Positions 1 to 8,122 of a stretch of DNA of 64,000 bases are shown here, piece after piece. Position 1 is the stretch's first letter. Each line of letters begins with the position of its first letter. This DNA is from Microbacterium telephonicum (GTDB taxonomy: Bacteria > Actinomycetota > Actinomycetes > Actinomycetales > Microbacteriaceae). The stretch is from NCBI RefSeq assembly GCF_003651225.1, contig NZ_RCDB01000004.1, positions 62,001 to 126,000 of the forward strand. Reading direction: 5' to 3'. A program made the translations under genes and the position numbers. The notes under the pieces were generated by a model. The model saw only the letters and a list, made by a program, of their open reading frames with translations, was not told the DNA's origin and searched no databases.

Positions 1-645
1 GTCGGCGCCCCTCCCGGGTACGTCGGGTACGAGCAGGGCGGTCAGTTGACCGAGGCGGTGCGCCGCCGGCCCTACTCGGTGGTGTTGCTCGACGAGGTCG
101 AGAAGGCGCATCCCGAGGTCTTCGACGTACTGCTGCAGGTCATGGACGATGGCCGGCTGACCGACGGCCAGGGGCGCACGGTCGATTTCCGCAACGTCAT
201 CCTGATCCTCACCTCGAACCTCGGCTCGCCGATCCTCATCGACCCGATGCTGTCGCAGGACGAGAAGCGCGAGCAGGTGCAGGTGCTGCTGCGGCAGGCG
301 TTCCGACCGGAGTTCCTGAACCGGCTCGACGACATCGTCATGTTCCAGGCGCTCTCGCACGACGACCTCGCCCAGATCGTCGAGCTCTCGGTCGACGCGC
401 TGCAGCGGCGTCTGAAGGACCGCCGCCTCACGCTCGCCGTCACCCCCGACGCGCGTGCCTGGCTCGCCGACCGCGGCTACGACCCGGTGTTCGGTGCGCG
501 CCCGTTGCGCCGCCTCATCCAGTCCGAGATCCAGGACCGCCTCGCGATGGCGATCCTCTCCGGCGGGGTGCACGACGGCGACCTCGTGCGGGTCGACGTG
601 GCCGCCGACGGCAGCGCCCTGGTGCTGACCTCCGCCGGCGCCTGA
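1..645 (+). CDS. clpB: ClpB-type AAA+ disaggregase, C-terminal part (5' end outside window)
   Basis: The frame is open from base 1, so only the last 214 residues are present. They cover most of the second AAA+ domain: the pore loop GYVGY at residues 6-10, the Walker B stretch LLDEVEKAH near residues 29-37, a sensor-1 segment LTSNLGS, the [11 protein letters not shown] arginine-finger region and the sensor-2 motif GARPLRRL, followed by the short C-terminal tail. ClpB is an ATP-driven hexameric disaggregase working with DnaK in the cytoplasm. ClpC shares much of this domain, but the tail ([14 protein letters not shown]) reads as ClpB-like. The upstream half that would settle this is missing. 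Confidence 0.88.
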   Translation, partial: VGAPPGYVGYEQGGQLTEAVRRRPYSVVLLDEVEKAHPEVFDVLLQVMDDGRLTDGQGRTVDFRNVILILTSNLGSPILIDPMLSQDEKREQVQVLLRQAFRPEFLNRLDDIVMFQALSHDDLAQIVELSVDALQRRLKDRRLTLAVTPDARAWLADRGYDPVFGARPLRRLIQSEIQDRLAMAILSGGVHDGDLVRVDVAADGSALVLTSAGA

Positions 646-671
646 GCCGTCTGGGCGCCGGGTGCCCGCAT

Positions 672-738
672 CGAGAAACCACTTCGACGCCGAGAAACAC
701 GTGCTGCACGTGTTTCTCGCGCGCGGAGTGGTTTCTCG
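672..738. repeat. 67-bp nested palindrome, copy 1 (CGAGAAAC family)
   Basis: Four half-sites share the core CGAGAAAC. The outer arms CGAGAAACCACT (672-683) and AGTGGTTTCTCG (727-738) pair perfectly, as do the inner arms CGAGAAACACGTG (691-703) and CACGTGTTTCTCG (707-719) around a 3-nt loop. A second 67-bp copy lies at 4796-4862. This copy sits between the clpB stop and the ubiA-like start, about 50 bp before the latter. Function is not known. Confidence 0.85.
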
Positions 739-788
739 CGTCTCCGGCATCCCTCCGACGGCGCGCATGGCCCGACTACGCTCGGGTC

Positions 789-1640
789 ATGCGCGCCGCC
801 CTCTTCTCGGTTCCGGGCGCGCTCTGGCGGTCGAGTCATCCCGGTCCCACGCTCGTCGTGACCGTGCTGGCGGTGATCCTGGGGATCTCCGCCGGGCTGG
901 ATGCCGGGCGCCTCGCTCTGCTGGCGGCCGCGGTGTTCGCGGGTCAGCTCTGCGTCGGTTGGTCCAACGACGCCGTCGACGCGCGGCGCGACACGGCGGT
1001 CGGGCGTGCCGACAAGCCGATCGCGCGGGGCGAGATCTCGGCACGCGGGGTGTGGGCGGCGGCCGTCGTCGCCGTCGTCGTCACCCTCGTGCTGTCGGCC
1101 CTGCTGGGATGGCCGTTCCTCGTCGTGCACCTGATCACGCTCGTGTCGGCCTGGAGCTACAACGTCGCGCTCAAGCGCACGGCCTTCTCCGTCGCACCGT
1201 TCGTCGTCAGCTTCGGGCTGTTCCCGTCGCTCGCGACCCTCGCCGCCCCCGCTCCCGGGTTCGCCGCGCCCTGGGCGTGGATCGCCGGTGCCGCTCTCGG
1301 TGCCGCGGTGCACTTCTCCAACGTGCTGCCCGACCTCGACGACGATGCGGCGACCGGCGTGCGCGGACTGCCCCACCGGCTGGGGAGCGCGGCATCCGCG
1401 GTCACCGCCTTCGTCGCCGTCGAGGTCGGCGCCCTTGCGGTGCTGATCGGGCCGATCGTCGTGGCCGGCAGCGTTCCACCGCTCGGCATCGTCGCCTTCG
1501 GGCTCGTCTCGGTGCTCGCCGCAGTCGGCCTCGCGCGCGCCCTCCGGCGGCCCGATCGCACGGTCTTCCGGCTCGTCATGGGCGCCGCGCTGCTGCTGGC
1601 CCTCCAACTCGCCGTGACGGGTGTCAGCGTGCAGTCCTGA
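789..1640 (+). CDS. UbiA-family prenyltransferase
   Basis: A 283-residue polytopic membrane protein with the two aspartate-rich motifs of UbiA prenyltransferases: NDAVDARRD at residues 60-68 and PDLDDD at 181-186. These bind Mg-diphosphate of the isoprenoid donor, and the enzyme would transfer a prenyl chain to an aromatic or similar acceptor in the membrane. It faces, and overlaps by 17 bp, a type III PKS / methyltransferase / FAD monooxygenase operon, so its acceptor is plausibly that pathway's product (inference). Start: TACGCT at 777-782 lies 6 nt before the ATG, suggesting a leaderless transcript. Family assignment is firm; substrate is not. Confidence 0.85.
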   Translation: MRAALFSVPGALWRSSHPGPTLVVTVLAVILGISAGLDAGRLALLAAAVFAGQLCVGWSNDAVDARRDTAVGRADKPIARGEISARGVWAAAVVAVVVTLVLSALLGWPFLVVHLITLVSAWSYNVALKRTAFSVAPFVVSFGLFPSLATLAAPAPGFAAPWAWIAGAALGAAVHFSNVLPDLDDDAATGVRGLPHRLGSAASAVTAFVAVEVGALAVLIGPIVVAGSVPPLGIVAFGLVSVLAAVGLARALRRPDRTVFRLVMGAALLLALQLAVTGVSVQS

Positions 1641-2790
1641 AGCCGGAAGCGGCGGGGTCGAACCCCATCGCGTAGGCGTGCGTGAGTAGCCGCTCCGTGG
1701 GCAGGGCCAGTGCGGCGCGTACGGCGGTCGGACGCACGGCGAGCGTGAACGGGCGGCCGAGCCGTGTGTTGAGCGCGGCGATCCGGGCCGAGCGCAGCGC
1801 CGCCCGACGTCGTTCGCGCACCCAGCGATCGAGCCCGGCCGGCGGCTCGCCCTCTCGAACCCACCGAGACAGCAGCGGCGCGAGGGTCACCGCATCGATC
1901 AGCCCCAGGTTCATCCCCTGCCCGCCGATCGGGCTCACCTCGTGGGCCGCGTCCCCGATCGCGAGGACGGATCCCACGCGCGGCGTCGCCACGACGGCGC
2001 GGCGCACACCGAACGCGCTCGCGACGGTCACGGCATCGGCCGCGGCGGCCGAGCCGGTGCGGCGCGCGACCGCCTCCCGCAGTCGGGCACCGTCCGCCGC
2101 GGGGTCTCGCGACTCGGCGGGTCCGTCGCCCGTGAGGGTCGGCATCCAGGCGACGTAGCGGCGCCTGCCCCCCGGCAGCGGGAACGACTCGAGTACGCCC
2201 GACGGATCGAGGTGCACGACGGCGCGGTCGCCGTCCGGACCGGCGTCGGCGGCATCCGTCATCAGGTAGCGATCGGGGTAGGCCCGCACCCGCGCCCGCG
2301 TCGGATGCAGGGAGCGGGCGCGACCGCCGCCCGCGACGACCACCGCCGTCGCCGACAGCGTCGCGCCGCCGACGAGTTCGACCCGCGGATGGGCGCCGTC
2401 GACGCGGATCGCGCGGACCTCGCTCCCCGTTTCGGCCTCGGGCGCGCCCCACGCGCGGGCCGCGTCGGCGAGGGCGGCCTCGGTCGCCGACTGCGGCAGC
2501 GTCGCGACGTACGGATGCCGCATCGCGAGGCGGTCGAACCTCACGACGCCGAGCGACCGTCCGCGGGAGCGCGCCTCACCCTCGCGCACGAGGCGTGCCT
2601 CGGCGAGGAGCCGTTCGGTCACCCCCGACGCCTCCATCGCCGCGAGGGCCGTCGCGTGCACGCCCACCGCGCGGGATCCGGACCGCAGCGTGGTGCGGCG
2701 CTCGAGCAGGCGCACCGGAGTGCCGTGGCGGCTCAGCTCGGCGGCCAGCAGCACGCCGACGGGCCCAGCCCCGACGACGACGACGGTCAC
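1624..2790 (-). CDS. FAD-dependent monooxygenase (PHBH/UbiH type) of the type III PKS operon
   Basis: 388 residues. The N-terminus VTVVVVGAGPVG is a Rossmann dinucleotide fold for FAD, and near the C-terminal third the motif IGDAAHEVSPIGGQGMN is the GD/FAD-binding signature of aromatic hydroxylases. Such enzymes use NAD(P)H and O2 to hydroxylate phenolic rings. The GTG start at 2790 overlaps the stop of the methyltransferase gene by 4 bp (GTGA), so it is translationally coupled and third in the operon. Geranylgeranyl-reductase-like proteins share this fold and are the main alternative. Role in tailoring a polyketide ring is inferred from context. Confidence 0.82.
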   Translation of the reverse strand: MTVVVVGAGPVGVLLAAELSRHGTPVRLLERRTTLRSGSRAVGVHATALAAMEASGVTERLLAEARLVREGEARSRGRSLGVVRFDRLAMRHPYVATLPQSATEAALADAARAWGAPEAETGSEVRAIRVDGAHPRVELVGGATLSATAVVVAGGGRARSLHPTRARVRAYPDRYLMTDAADAGPDGDRAVVHLDPSGVLESFPLPGGRRRYVAWMPTLTGDGPAESRDPAADGARLREAVARRTGSAAAADAVTVASAFGVRRAVVATPRVGSVLAIGDAAHEVSPIGGQGMNLGLIDAVTLAPLLSRWVREGEPPAGLDRWVRERRRAALRSARIAALNTRLGRPFTLAVRPTAVRAALALPTERLLTHAYAMGFDPAASGFRTAR

Positions 2791-3533
2791 GGCGTGGCCT
2801 CGCCGTGCGTGCGCGCGCCGGCGGCGGGGAGGTCGCGCGCGGAGACGACGGCGTGTGTCAGCAGCACGCGGAACGGCACCGGCCGCGAGACCGTCCACTC
2901 GGGCAGGCGCAGGGCGGCGAACTCGGCGGCGGTGCGGCTGCGGCGGATCGAGCGCAGACCGTCGGTGCGCAGGAACGTGCCGGGGGCGAGCGGGGTGATC
3001 CCCGCCGCATACAGGGCGTATGCGAGCGGCGAGCGCGCGATGTCGGAGTGCAGCGCGATCCGACGCGTCAGCCGCATCGAGTCGTCGAGCAGCGTCGTCA
3101 TCTCCGACGCCGACAGGTGGTGCAGCACGTGGTTCGACACGACGACGTCGAAGCGCTCGCCCGCCGCGACGAGGTCCGCGCTCCGCGCCGCCCGGTACGT
3201 CACTCCGGATGCCGGCGTCGCGCACGCGACGGCGAGGCCGCGCTCGTCGGGGTCGACGCCGAGGCCCGTCGCATCGAAGCCGTCCCGTCGGGCCCGCCGC
3301 ACCAGCATCCGCAGCACGTCGCCGCCGCCGCAGCCGATGTCGAGGATCCGCACCGGGCCGGGCGCCGCCCGCAGCGCCGGTGCGATGCGGGTGCGGTAGA
3401 CCGTGCCCCAGCCCGCGACGAGCCGGTTGACGAGCGAGAACCGTTCGAGGGTGCGGCGCAGACGCACCGGGTCGCAGTCCGGGTCGTCCATGATTTCGCG
3501 CAGCGTGTCGTCGCGCTGCGCGAGGGGCGTCAT
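2787..3533 (-). CDS. Class I SAM-dependent methyltransferase of the type III PKS operon
   Basis: 248 residues with the SAM-binding motif I VRILDIGCGGGDVL near residue 65 and the post-motif stretch FDVVVSNHVLHHL. The fold is that of small-molecule methyltransferases of the UbiE/Methyltransf_11 type. The ATG at 3533 overlaps the stop of the type III PKS gene (ATGA, 4 bp), and its own stop overlaps the monooxygenase start, so the three genes form one coupled unit. It probably methylates the polyketide or its hydroxylated derivative (inference). Confidence 0.83.
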   Translation of the reverse strand: MTPLAQRDDTLREIMDDPDCDPVRLRRTLERFSLVNRLVAGWGTVYRTRIAPALRAAPGPVRILDIGCGGGDVLRMLVRRARRDGFDATGLGVDPDERGLAVACATPASGVTYRAARSADLVAAGERFDVVVSNHVLHHLSASEMTTLLDDSMRLTRRIALHSDIARSPLAYALYAAGITPLAPGTFLRTDGLRSIRRSRTAAEFAALRLPEWTVSRPVPFRVLLTHAVVSARDLPAAGARTHGEATP

Positions 3534-4711
3534 CGGGTGGGCGCCGCGACGGTCGCGGCCGTGGCAGCGATCTCCGGCGTGTGCTGCGACGAGCCCTCCG
3601 GCGTCGCCGCGGGGGTGCGCAGCGTGAGCAGGGCCGACTCGACGGTGAGGCCCGGCGCGAAGGCGAGGGCGAGCACCCGCGACCCGTCGCGCGCCGTGGT
3701 GTCGGCGAGCACCCGCTGCAGGATGAACAGCACCGTCGCCGACGACATGTTGCCGTAGCGGCGCAGCACGTCGCGGGAGGGGGCGAGCGCCGCAGCGGGG
3801 AGCGCGAACGCGCTCTCGACCCGGTCGAGGATGCTGCGGCCGCCCGGGTGCACGGCCCACGTGTCGATGGTGCCTGCGGCATCCTGCAGCGGGGCGAGCG
3901 CCTCGCGCACCTCGCGTCCGATGATGCGGGGCACCTCGGCCGTGAGGGTCATCTCGAAGCCGGAGTCGCCGATGGTCCACGCCATGTCCGATTCGCCCTC
4001 CTCCGTCGTCGCGGTGGCGAAGCCGTCGAGCTCGAGGTGCGGTGCGGGCCCGACGGGGGCGCTGGCGGTGACGATCGCCGCCGCGGCGCCGTCGGCGAAG
4101 ACGGCCGACGACACGATCTGATCGGGGTCGTCGGAGGGGCGCAGGTGGATCGTGCAGATCTCGGCGCACACGACCAGCACGACCGCCGTCGGATCGGCCG
4201 CGCAGATGCGCGCGGCGGAGCGCAGGGCGGGGAGCGCTGCGGCGCAGCCCATGAAGCCGAGGTGCTCGCGCGGCACGGTCGAGTCCAGCCCGAGGTCGCG
4301 CATGAGGCGGAACTCCGGGCCCGGGGCGAAGAAGCCGGTGCACGACGCGGTGACGACGTGGGTGACGGCGGCCGTCTCCACCCCTGCGCGGTCGAGGGCG
4401 TCGCGCGCGGCGGCGGCGAACAGGCCGGGCGCCTCCCGGGCGTAGACGGCGTTGCGCGCGCCGGTGGGCGGCTGCAGGATGCGACGCGATCCAGACTCGA
4501 CGAACGCCGACCCGGCGGCGCCGCCGTCCGCGGCGAGTTCGGACAGCACGCTGTGCCGGGTGTCGATGTCGGAGTGGTCGAACGCGGCGCCGATGAGCCG
4601 GGCGGTCAGCCGGTTCGTCCCGGGCTGGCCCGCGAACAGGTCGCGGACGTCGCCCTGCGGGAGGACGGTGGGCGGGACGGCCGTGCCGATGCCGATGATC
4701 CGTGCGCTCAT
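3530..4711 (-). CDS. Type III polyketide synthase (chalcone/stilbene synthase family)
   Basis: 393 residues, the usual size for a homodimeric type III PKS. The Cys-His-Asn catalytic triad is intact: Cys124 in VVTASCTGFF, His288 in WAVHPGGRS and Asn321 in RRYGNMSSAT. The enzyme condenses malonyl-CoA extender units onto an acyl-CoA starter to give a pyrone or resorcinol-type product. It is first in a three-gene coupled operon with a methyltransferase and an FAD monooxygenase, facing a UbiA prenyltransferase. TAGCCT (minus strand, 4718-4723) lies 6 nt before the ATG, so the operon is probably leaderless. The low-complexity Ala/Thr tail is unusual. Starter specificity cannot be read from sequence. 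Confidence 0.92.
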   Translation of the reverse strand: MSARIIGIGTAVPPTVLPQGDVRDLFAGQPGTNRLTARLIGAAFDHSDIDTRHSVLSELAADGGAAGSAFVESGSRRILQPPTGARNAVYAREAPGLFAAAARDALDRAGVETAAVTHVVTASCTGFFAPGPEFRLMRDLGLDSTVPREHLGFMGCAAALPALRSAARICAADPTAVVLVVCAEICTIHLRPSDDPDQIVSSAVFADGAAAAIVTASAPVGPAPHLELDGFATATTEEGESDMAWTIGDSGFEMTLTAEVPRIIGREVREALAPLQDAAGTIDTWAVHPGGRSILDRVESAFALPAAALAPSRDVLRRYGNMSSATVLFILQRVLADTTARDGSRVLALAFAPGLTVESALLTLRTPAATPEGSSQHTPEIAATAATVAAPTR

Positions 4712-4795
4712 CCGGGCAGGCTATCCGCCGTCGGCGCGTTCGCGAACGGTGGTTGCCGATCTACGTCGACTGTGCATCGGCGCAGCGGGTGAGTG

Positions 4796-4862
4796 CGAGA
4801 AACCCGCCGTGCGCCGAGAAACACCTGCGCCATGTGTTTCTCGCGCGGGAGGTGGTTTCTCG
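4796..4862. repeat. 67-bp nested palindrome, copy 2 (CGAGAAAC family)
   Basis: Same length and order of half-sites as 672-738: CGAGAAAC (4796), CGAGAAACAC (4815), GTGTTTCTCG (4834) and GGTTTCTCG ending at 4862. The pairing is slightly eroded relative to copy 1. It lies between the divergent type III PKS operon and the 4911 gene, 48 bp before the latter start. The two copies bracket the PKS/UbiA locus. Confidence 0.82.
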
Positions 4863-4910
4863 CCGTCGGTTCGCCCGGAGGGCGCCCGAGCGCGCCGCTA
4901 CGCTCGGGGC

Positions 4911-5378
4911 ATGCGCATCGCCTCGTTCGGCCGGCCCGTGTTCGTGCTCCAGTGGGTGCTCGCCGTGCTGCTGCCGATCTGGGTGTTCCTCGGACGCGGA
5001 TTCGTCGGCGCCGAGATGGGCTGGATGGGCGTGCTCGGGTTCCTCTACGGCCCGATCGTCATCCTGTTGCTGCTCCTGCCGCCCGTGCTCGCGCTGTTCG
5101 ACCCGATCGCCCGCCGTGGCCGCACGGTGCGCGTGATCTATGGCATCGCGATGATCGTGCAGTGGGTCGCGCTGCTGCTCGTGTCCATCACCATCCCGGA
5201 TGCCGGCGACGGCGGTCCGCTCCGGCCCGCGCTCGCGGTCTGGACCGGGATGTCGCCCGAGGCCGTCGTCCCCTTCTTCACCGCCGGGATGCTGATCGCC
5301 TCGGCCGCCTGGTTCGCGACCCTGGCCGTCGCCGTCGCCGGCATCCTGCGCGGCCGCCGCGAGGCCCGCGAGGAGTAG
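4911..5378 (+). CDS. Small integral membrane protein of unknown function
   Basis: 155 residues with about four hydrophobic helices (roughly residues 9-27, 38-62, 76-94 and 125-148) and a short charged tail RGRREAREE. I recognise no family motif. TACGCT at 4899-4904 lies 6 nt before this ATG, which decides the start over upstream in-frame codons. It is divergent from the PKS operon and convergent with the MFS gene that ends at 5394. Confidence 0.75.
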   Translation: MRIASFGRPVFVLQWVLAVLLPIWVFLGRGFVGAEMGWMGVLGFLYGPIVILLLLLPPVLALFDPIARRGRTVRVIYGIAMIVQWVALLLVSITIPDAGDGGPLRPALAVWTGMSPEAVVPFFTAGMLIASAAWFATLAVAVAGILRGRREAREE

Positions 5379-5393
5379 CCGGCGCTCGGGGCG

Positions 5394-6671
5394 TCAGACC
5401 GCGGGGGCGGGCAGCTCGCGCGTGAGGAAGCGGCGGCGCAGCACGAACAGCGCCGACAGCAGCGCGCCGATCGCGCCGATCCACATGGTCGGGACGATGC
5501 CGAGGGTCTCGCCGAGCGCGCCGGCGGCGAGCGCCGCGAGTGGCATGACGCCCCACACACAGAAGCGGATCGACGCGTTCATACGGCCCAGCAGTCGCGG
5601 CGGGGTGATGCGCTGACGGAACGTCACCTGCGTGATGTTGTACAGCAGCACGAAGAACGAGCCGAGGAAGCTCTGCGCGAGCAGGATCGGCACCGCGAAC
5701 GCCCCCGCGCCCGCCGCGGCGGGGATGAGCAGCGCGACGAGCGAGAAACCGATCGCCGAGACGGGGATCGACCGGGCCTCGCCGATCCACCGCGAGATGT
5801 GCGGCGTGGCCATGGCGCCCAGCAGGCCGCCGACCGACCCGGCGGCGAAGATGGCGCCCATCATCTCGGGGCCAAGTCCGAGGGTCCGCAGCACGAGCAG
5901 CGGCAGCAGCGTGAAGGTCACCGTGCTGAAGAAGTTCGACACCGTCGTCGTGCCGACGATCAGCCGCAGGTACGGGTTGCCGAACACCCAGGCCAGGCCC
6001 TCGCGCACCGAACGCACGAGGGGGTCGTGCGTTCCGGGTTCGGCGGGCACCTCGCGGTCGCGGGTGACCGAGAGCGCGCCGAGCGAGACGACGTAGGTCG
6101 CCGCCGTCGCCAGCAGCGCGAACGGCGCGGTGATGACCGCGATGAGCCACCCGCCCGCGGCGGGGCCGACGATGCCGGCGATCTGCGCCGTCGATTCGAG
6201 CTTGCCGTTGGCCTCGGCGATCTGCCGGCTCGGCACGAGCGAGGGCACGATCGACTGGTACGACACGTCGAAGAACACGGTCGCGACGCCCATGACCAGG
6301 GCGACGACGAGCATGTGCCACACCTGCAGCACGCCGAGCCACCACAGCAGCGGCAGCATCGCGAGCGCGACGGCCCGTACGCCGTCGGCGACGATCATCA
6401 CGTGGCGCTTGCGCATCCGGTCGATCCAGGCGCCGGCGGGCAACCCGACGATGAGGAACGCGGCCGTTCCGGCGGCGTTGAGCAGACCGACCTCGAACTC
6501 GGTCGCGTGCAGGATCAGCACGGCGAGCACCGGCAGGGCGAGCTCGGTGATCTGTGCGCCGAACTGACTGAGGGCCTGGCCGCCCCACATCGTGAGGAAG
6601 TTGCGGTCGTGCCACAACGAGCGCGGTGCGGTGTCGGCGGGCGCGGCCGCATCCTCGAGCGATTGGGACAT
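5394..6671 (-). CDS. MFS exporter (EntS/tetracenomycin-pump-like), regulated by divergent wHTH
   Basis: 425 residues with about 12 transmembrane helices and the loop motif GAWIDRMRKRHVM after helix 2, typical of major facilitator drug or siderophore exporters. Start at 6671 gives MSQSLEDAAA followed by an N-terminal cytoplasmic stretch, and excludes a long out-of-character extension. It is transcribed divergently from a winged-helix regulator, and the 58-bp gap holds a perfect inverted repeat over both promoters. It is therefore probably a self-inducible efflux pump; the exported compound is unknown. Confidence 0.85.
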   Translation of the reverse strand: MSQSLEDAAAPADTAPRSLWHDRNFLTMWGGQALSQFGAQITELALPVLAVLILHATEFEVGLLNAAGTAAFLIVGLPAGAWIDRMRKRHVMIVADGVRAVALAMLPLLWWLGVLQVWHMLVVALVMGVATVFFDVSYQSIVPSLVPSRQIAEANGKLESTAQIAGIVGPAAGGWLIAVITAPFALLATAATYVVSLGALSVTRDREVPAEPGTHDPLVRSVREGLAWVFGNPYLRLIVGTTTVSNFFSTVTFTLLPLLVLRTLGLGPEMMGAIFAAGSVGGLLGAMATPHISRWIGEARSIPVSAIGFSLVALLIPAAAGAGAFAVPILLAQSFLGSFFVLLYNITQVTFRQRITPPRLLGRMNASIRFCVWGVMPLAALAAGALGETLGIVPTMWIGAIGALLSALFVLRRRFLTRELPAPAV

Positions 6672-6688
6672 GTCGATCAGTATGGCGT

Positions 6689-6714
6689 AAGTGATTGAAG
6701 TCTGCCAATCACTT
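6689..6714. promoter_or_regulatory. Operator of the MFS / winged-helix divergent pair
   Basis: AAGTGATTG (6689-6697) and CAATCACTT (6706-6714) form a perfect 9-bp inverted repeat with an 8-nt spacer in the gap between the two starts. For the regulator, TTGAAG (6695-6700) and TACGGT (6718-6723) are 17 bp apart, with TACGGT 6 nt before the ATG. For the MFS gene, minus-strand TTGGCA and CATACT flank the same repeat. A dimeric regulator bound here would block both promoters. Confidence 0.75.
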
Positions 6715-6729
6715 CGATACGGTGGGGCG

Positions 6730-7311
6730 ATGAGCCTCGCGGATGCCGACCCGACCGTCACCGGCGACCCCACGGCATCCGCCGACGCAGCGGCCGCCGA
6801 CACCGACGACGACGCGCGGGCGCAGGCGCTGGCCCGCGCGCTCAGCTCGCCGCTGCGGCTGCGCGTCCTCCGTCTGTGCGCGTTCGACGCCCGCACGAAC
6901 AAGGAGATCGCGGAGCTGCTCGGGGTCAACCCCGGCACGATGCTGCACCACGTGCGCACCCTCGTCGAGGTGGGACTGCTCGCGGCGCAGGACGAGCGGG
7001 TCGGCGCACGCGGGGCGCGCGAGGTGCCCTACAGGGCGACGGGGCTGTCGTGGCGCGCCCCGCGGATGCCGAACCAGTCCATCGTGCTGCTGGAGACGAT
7101 GCGGCAGCAGATGGAGGGGCTCGATCCGGAGTCGATCGACACGACGTGGCTGGGCCTGCGGCTGAACGCCGAGCACCTCGACGAGCTGCGGGACCGGCTG
7201 TACGGCCTGCTACAGGAGTTCAAGGAGCGCGGACCAGACCGGGACGGCGAGTCCTTCTCGCTGGTCACCGTCCTGCACCCCGACGACAATCCGCCGGGCG
7301 CCGCGGTCTGA
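6730..7311 (+). CDS. ArsR-like winged-helix transcriptional regulator
   Basis: 193 residues. After an acidic Ala/Asp-rich N-terminal tail, residues ~35-110 form a winged helix: SSPLRLRVLRLCAF, then NKEIAELLGVNPGTMLHHVRTL as helix-turn-helix and a wing ending PYRATG. The C-terminal half (to residue 193) is a helical part likely used for dimerisation or ligand sensing. It is divergent from the MFS exporter and shares a palindromic operator with it, so autorepression and pump repression are the expected role. The ATG at 6730 is set by TACGGT 6 nt upstream. Confidence 0.82.
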   Translation: MSLADADPTVTGDPTASADAAAADTDDDARAQALARALSSPLRLRVLRLCAFDARTNKEIAELLGVNPGTMLHHVRTLVEVGLLAAQDERVGARGAREVPYRATGLSWRAPRMPNQSIVLLETMRQQMEGLDPESIDTTWLGLRLNAEHLDELRDRLYGLLQEFKERGPDRDGESFSLVTVLHPDDNPPGAAV

Positions 7312-7341
7312 GCGGCGTTCGGTGGATCGGCGAGCGGGTGC

Positions 7342-7923
7342 TCAGTCGTTCGCGATGAGCGATTCGCCGATGGGGCGACGCACGCGCGGGGCGAGCTCGC
7401 GCTCGCGCAGGGTCTCGGGAGCGGCGGCGATGTCGCCGAGCGCGCCGACGGCCATGACCGTCACCGCGGCGAGGTCTTCGCCGAAGCCGAACCGCTCGGC
7501 GATCGCGGCGCGGTCGAAGCCGCCCATCTGGTGGGTGTGCAGGCCCGACGCGTGCGCCTGCACGGTGAAGTGCGCGGCGGCCTGGCCGGTGTCGTAGGCG
7601 GCCCACGCGAGCGGCTTGCCGTCGAGCGAGGTCACGGTGGCGAACACGACGAGGGCGGCGGCATCCGCGGCCCAGGTCTGGTTGAAGCCCACCAGCGACG
7701 CGACGATCGCGGCGTGGGCCTCGCTGCCGCGGCGGGCGACGATGAAGCGCCACGGCTGGGAGTTGTTGGCCGAGGGGGCCCAGCGGGCGGCCTCGAGCGC
7801 GCTGGCGAGCGCGGCCTCGTCGATCGGGGTCGACGGGTCGAAGATGCGGGTGCTCCAGCGCTCGGCGAGAACGTCGAGGATCGGCGCGTCGGTGGTCGCG
7901 GGCTGGACGAGTGTGGTGCTCAT
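7342..7923 (-). CDS. Nitroreductase-family FMN oxidoreductase
   Basis: 193 residues matching the small FMN nitroreductase fold: the N-terminal RWSTRIFDPSTPI and the WAPSANNSQPWRFIVARR FMN-binding stretch near residues 46-63, with FGFGEDLAAVTVMAVG in the C-terminal half. These cytoplasmic homodimers reduce nitroaromatics, quinones or related electrophiles with NAD(P)H. A ribosome site AAGGAG lies just upstream of the ATG at 7923, so unlike many neighbours it has a 5' leader. It appears monocistronic. Physiological substrate unknown. Confidence 0.85.
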   Translation of the reverse strand: MSTTLVQPATTDAPILDVLAERWSTRIFDPSTPIDEAALASALEAARWAPSANNSQPWRFIVARRGSEAHAAIVASLVGFNQTWAADAAALVVFATVTSLDGKPLAWAAYDTGQAAAHFTVQAHASGLHTHQMGGFDRAAIAERFGFGEDLAAVTVMAVGALGDIAAAPETLRERELAPRVRRPIGESLIAND

Positions 7924-8122
7924 GGCGTCTCCTTCAGATGAATCGGGACGGGACGCCGTCGGCCCGACCTATCCAACGGTATGCACCTCCGATGTGTTCC
8001 CGCTGGGTGCGAGACGTCCGCCGTCATAGAGGGAGGAGCGTCCTTGCCCGTCGCGGAAGAGTCGGAGTTCTTCTGCGACGGATGCCGGTGGGCGCCGCAT
8101 CCGCCGCCGTTAGCGTGGCGGC

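Noticed and set aside
477..1607. 376-codon minus-strand frame over clpB and the UbiA gene
   Set aside because: It is antisense to two genes with clear family motifs and has low-complexity shadow composition.
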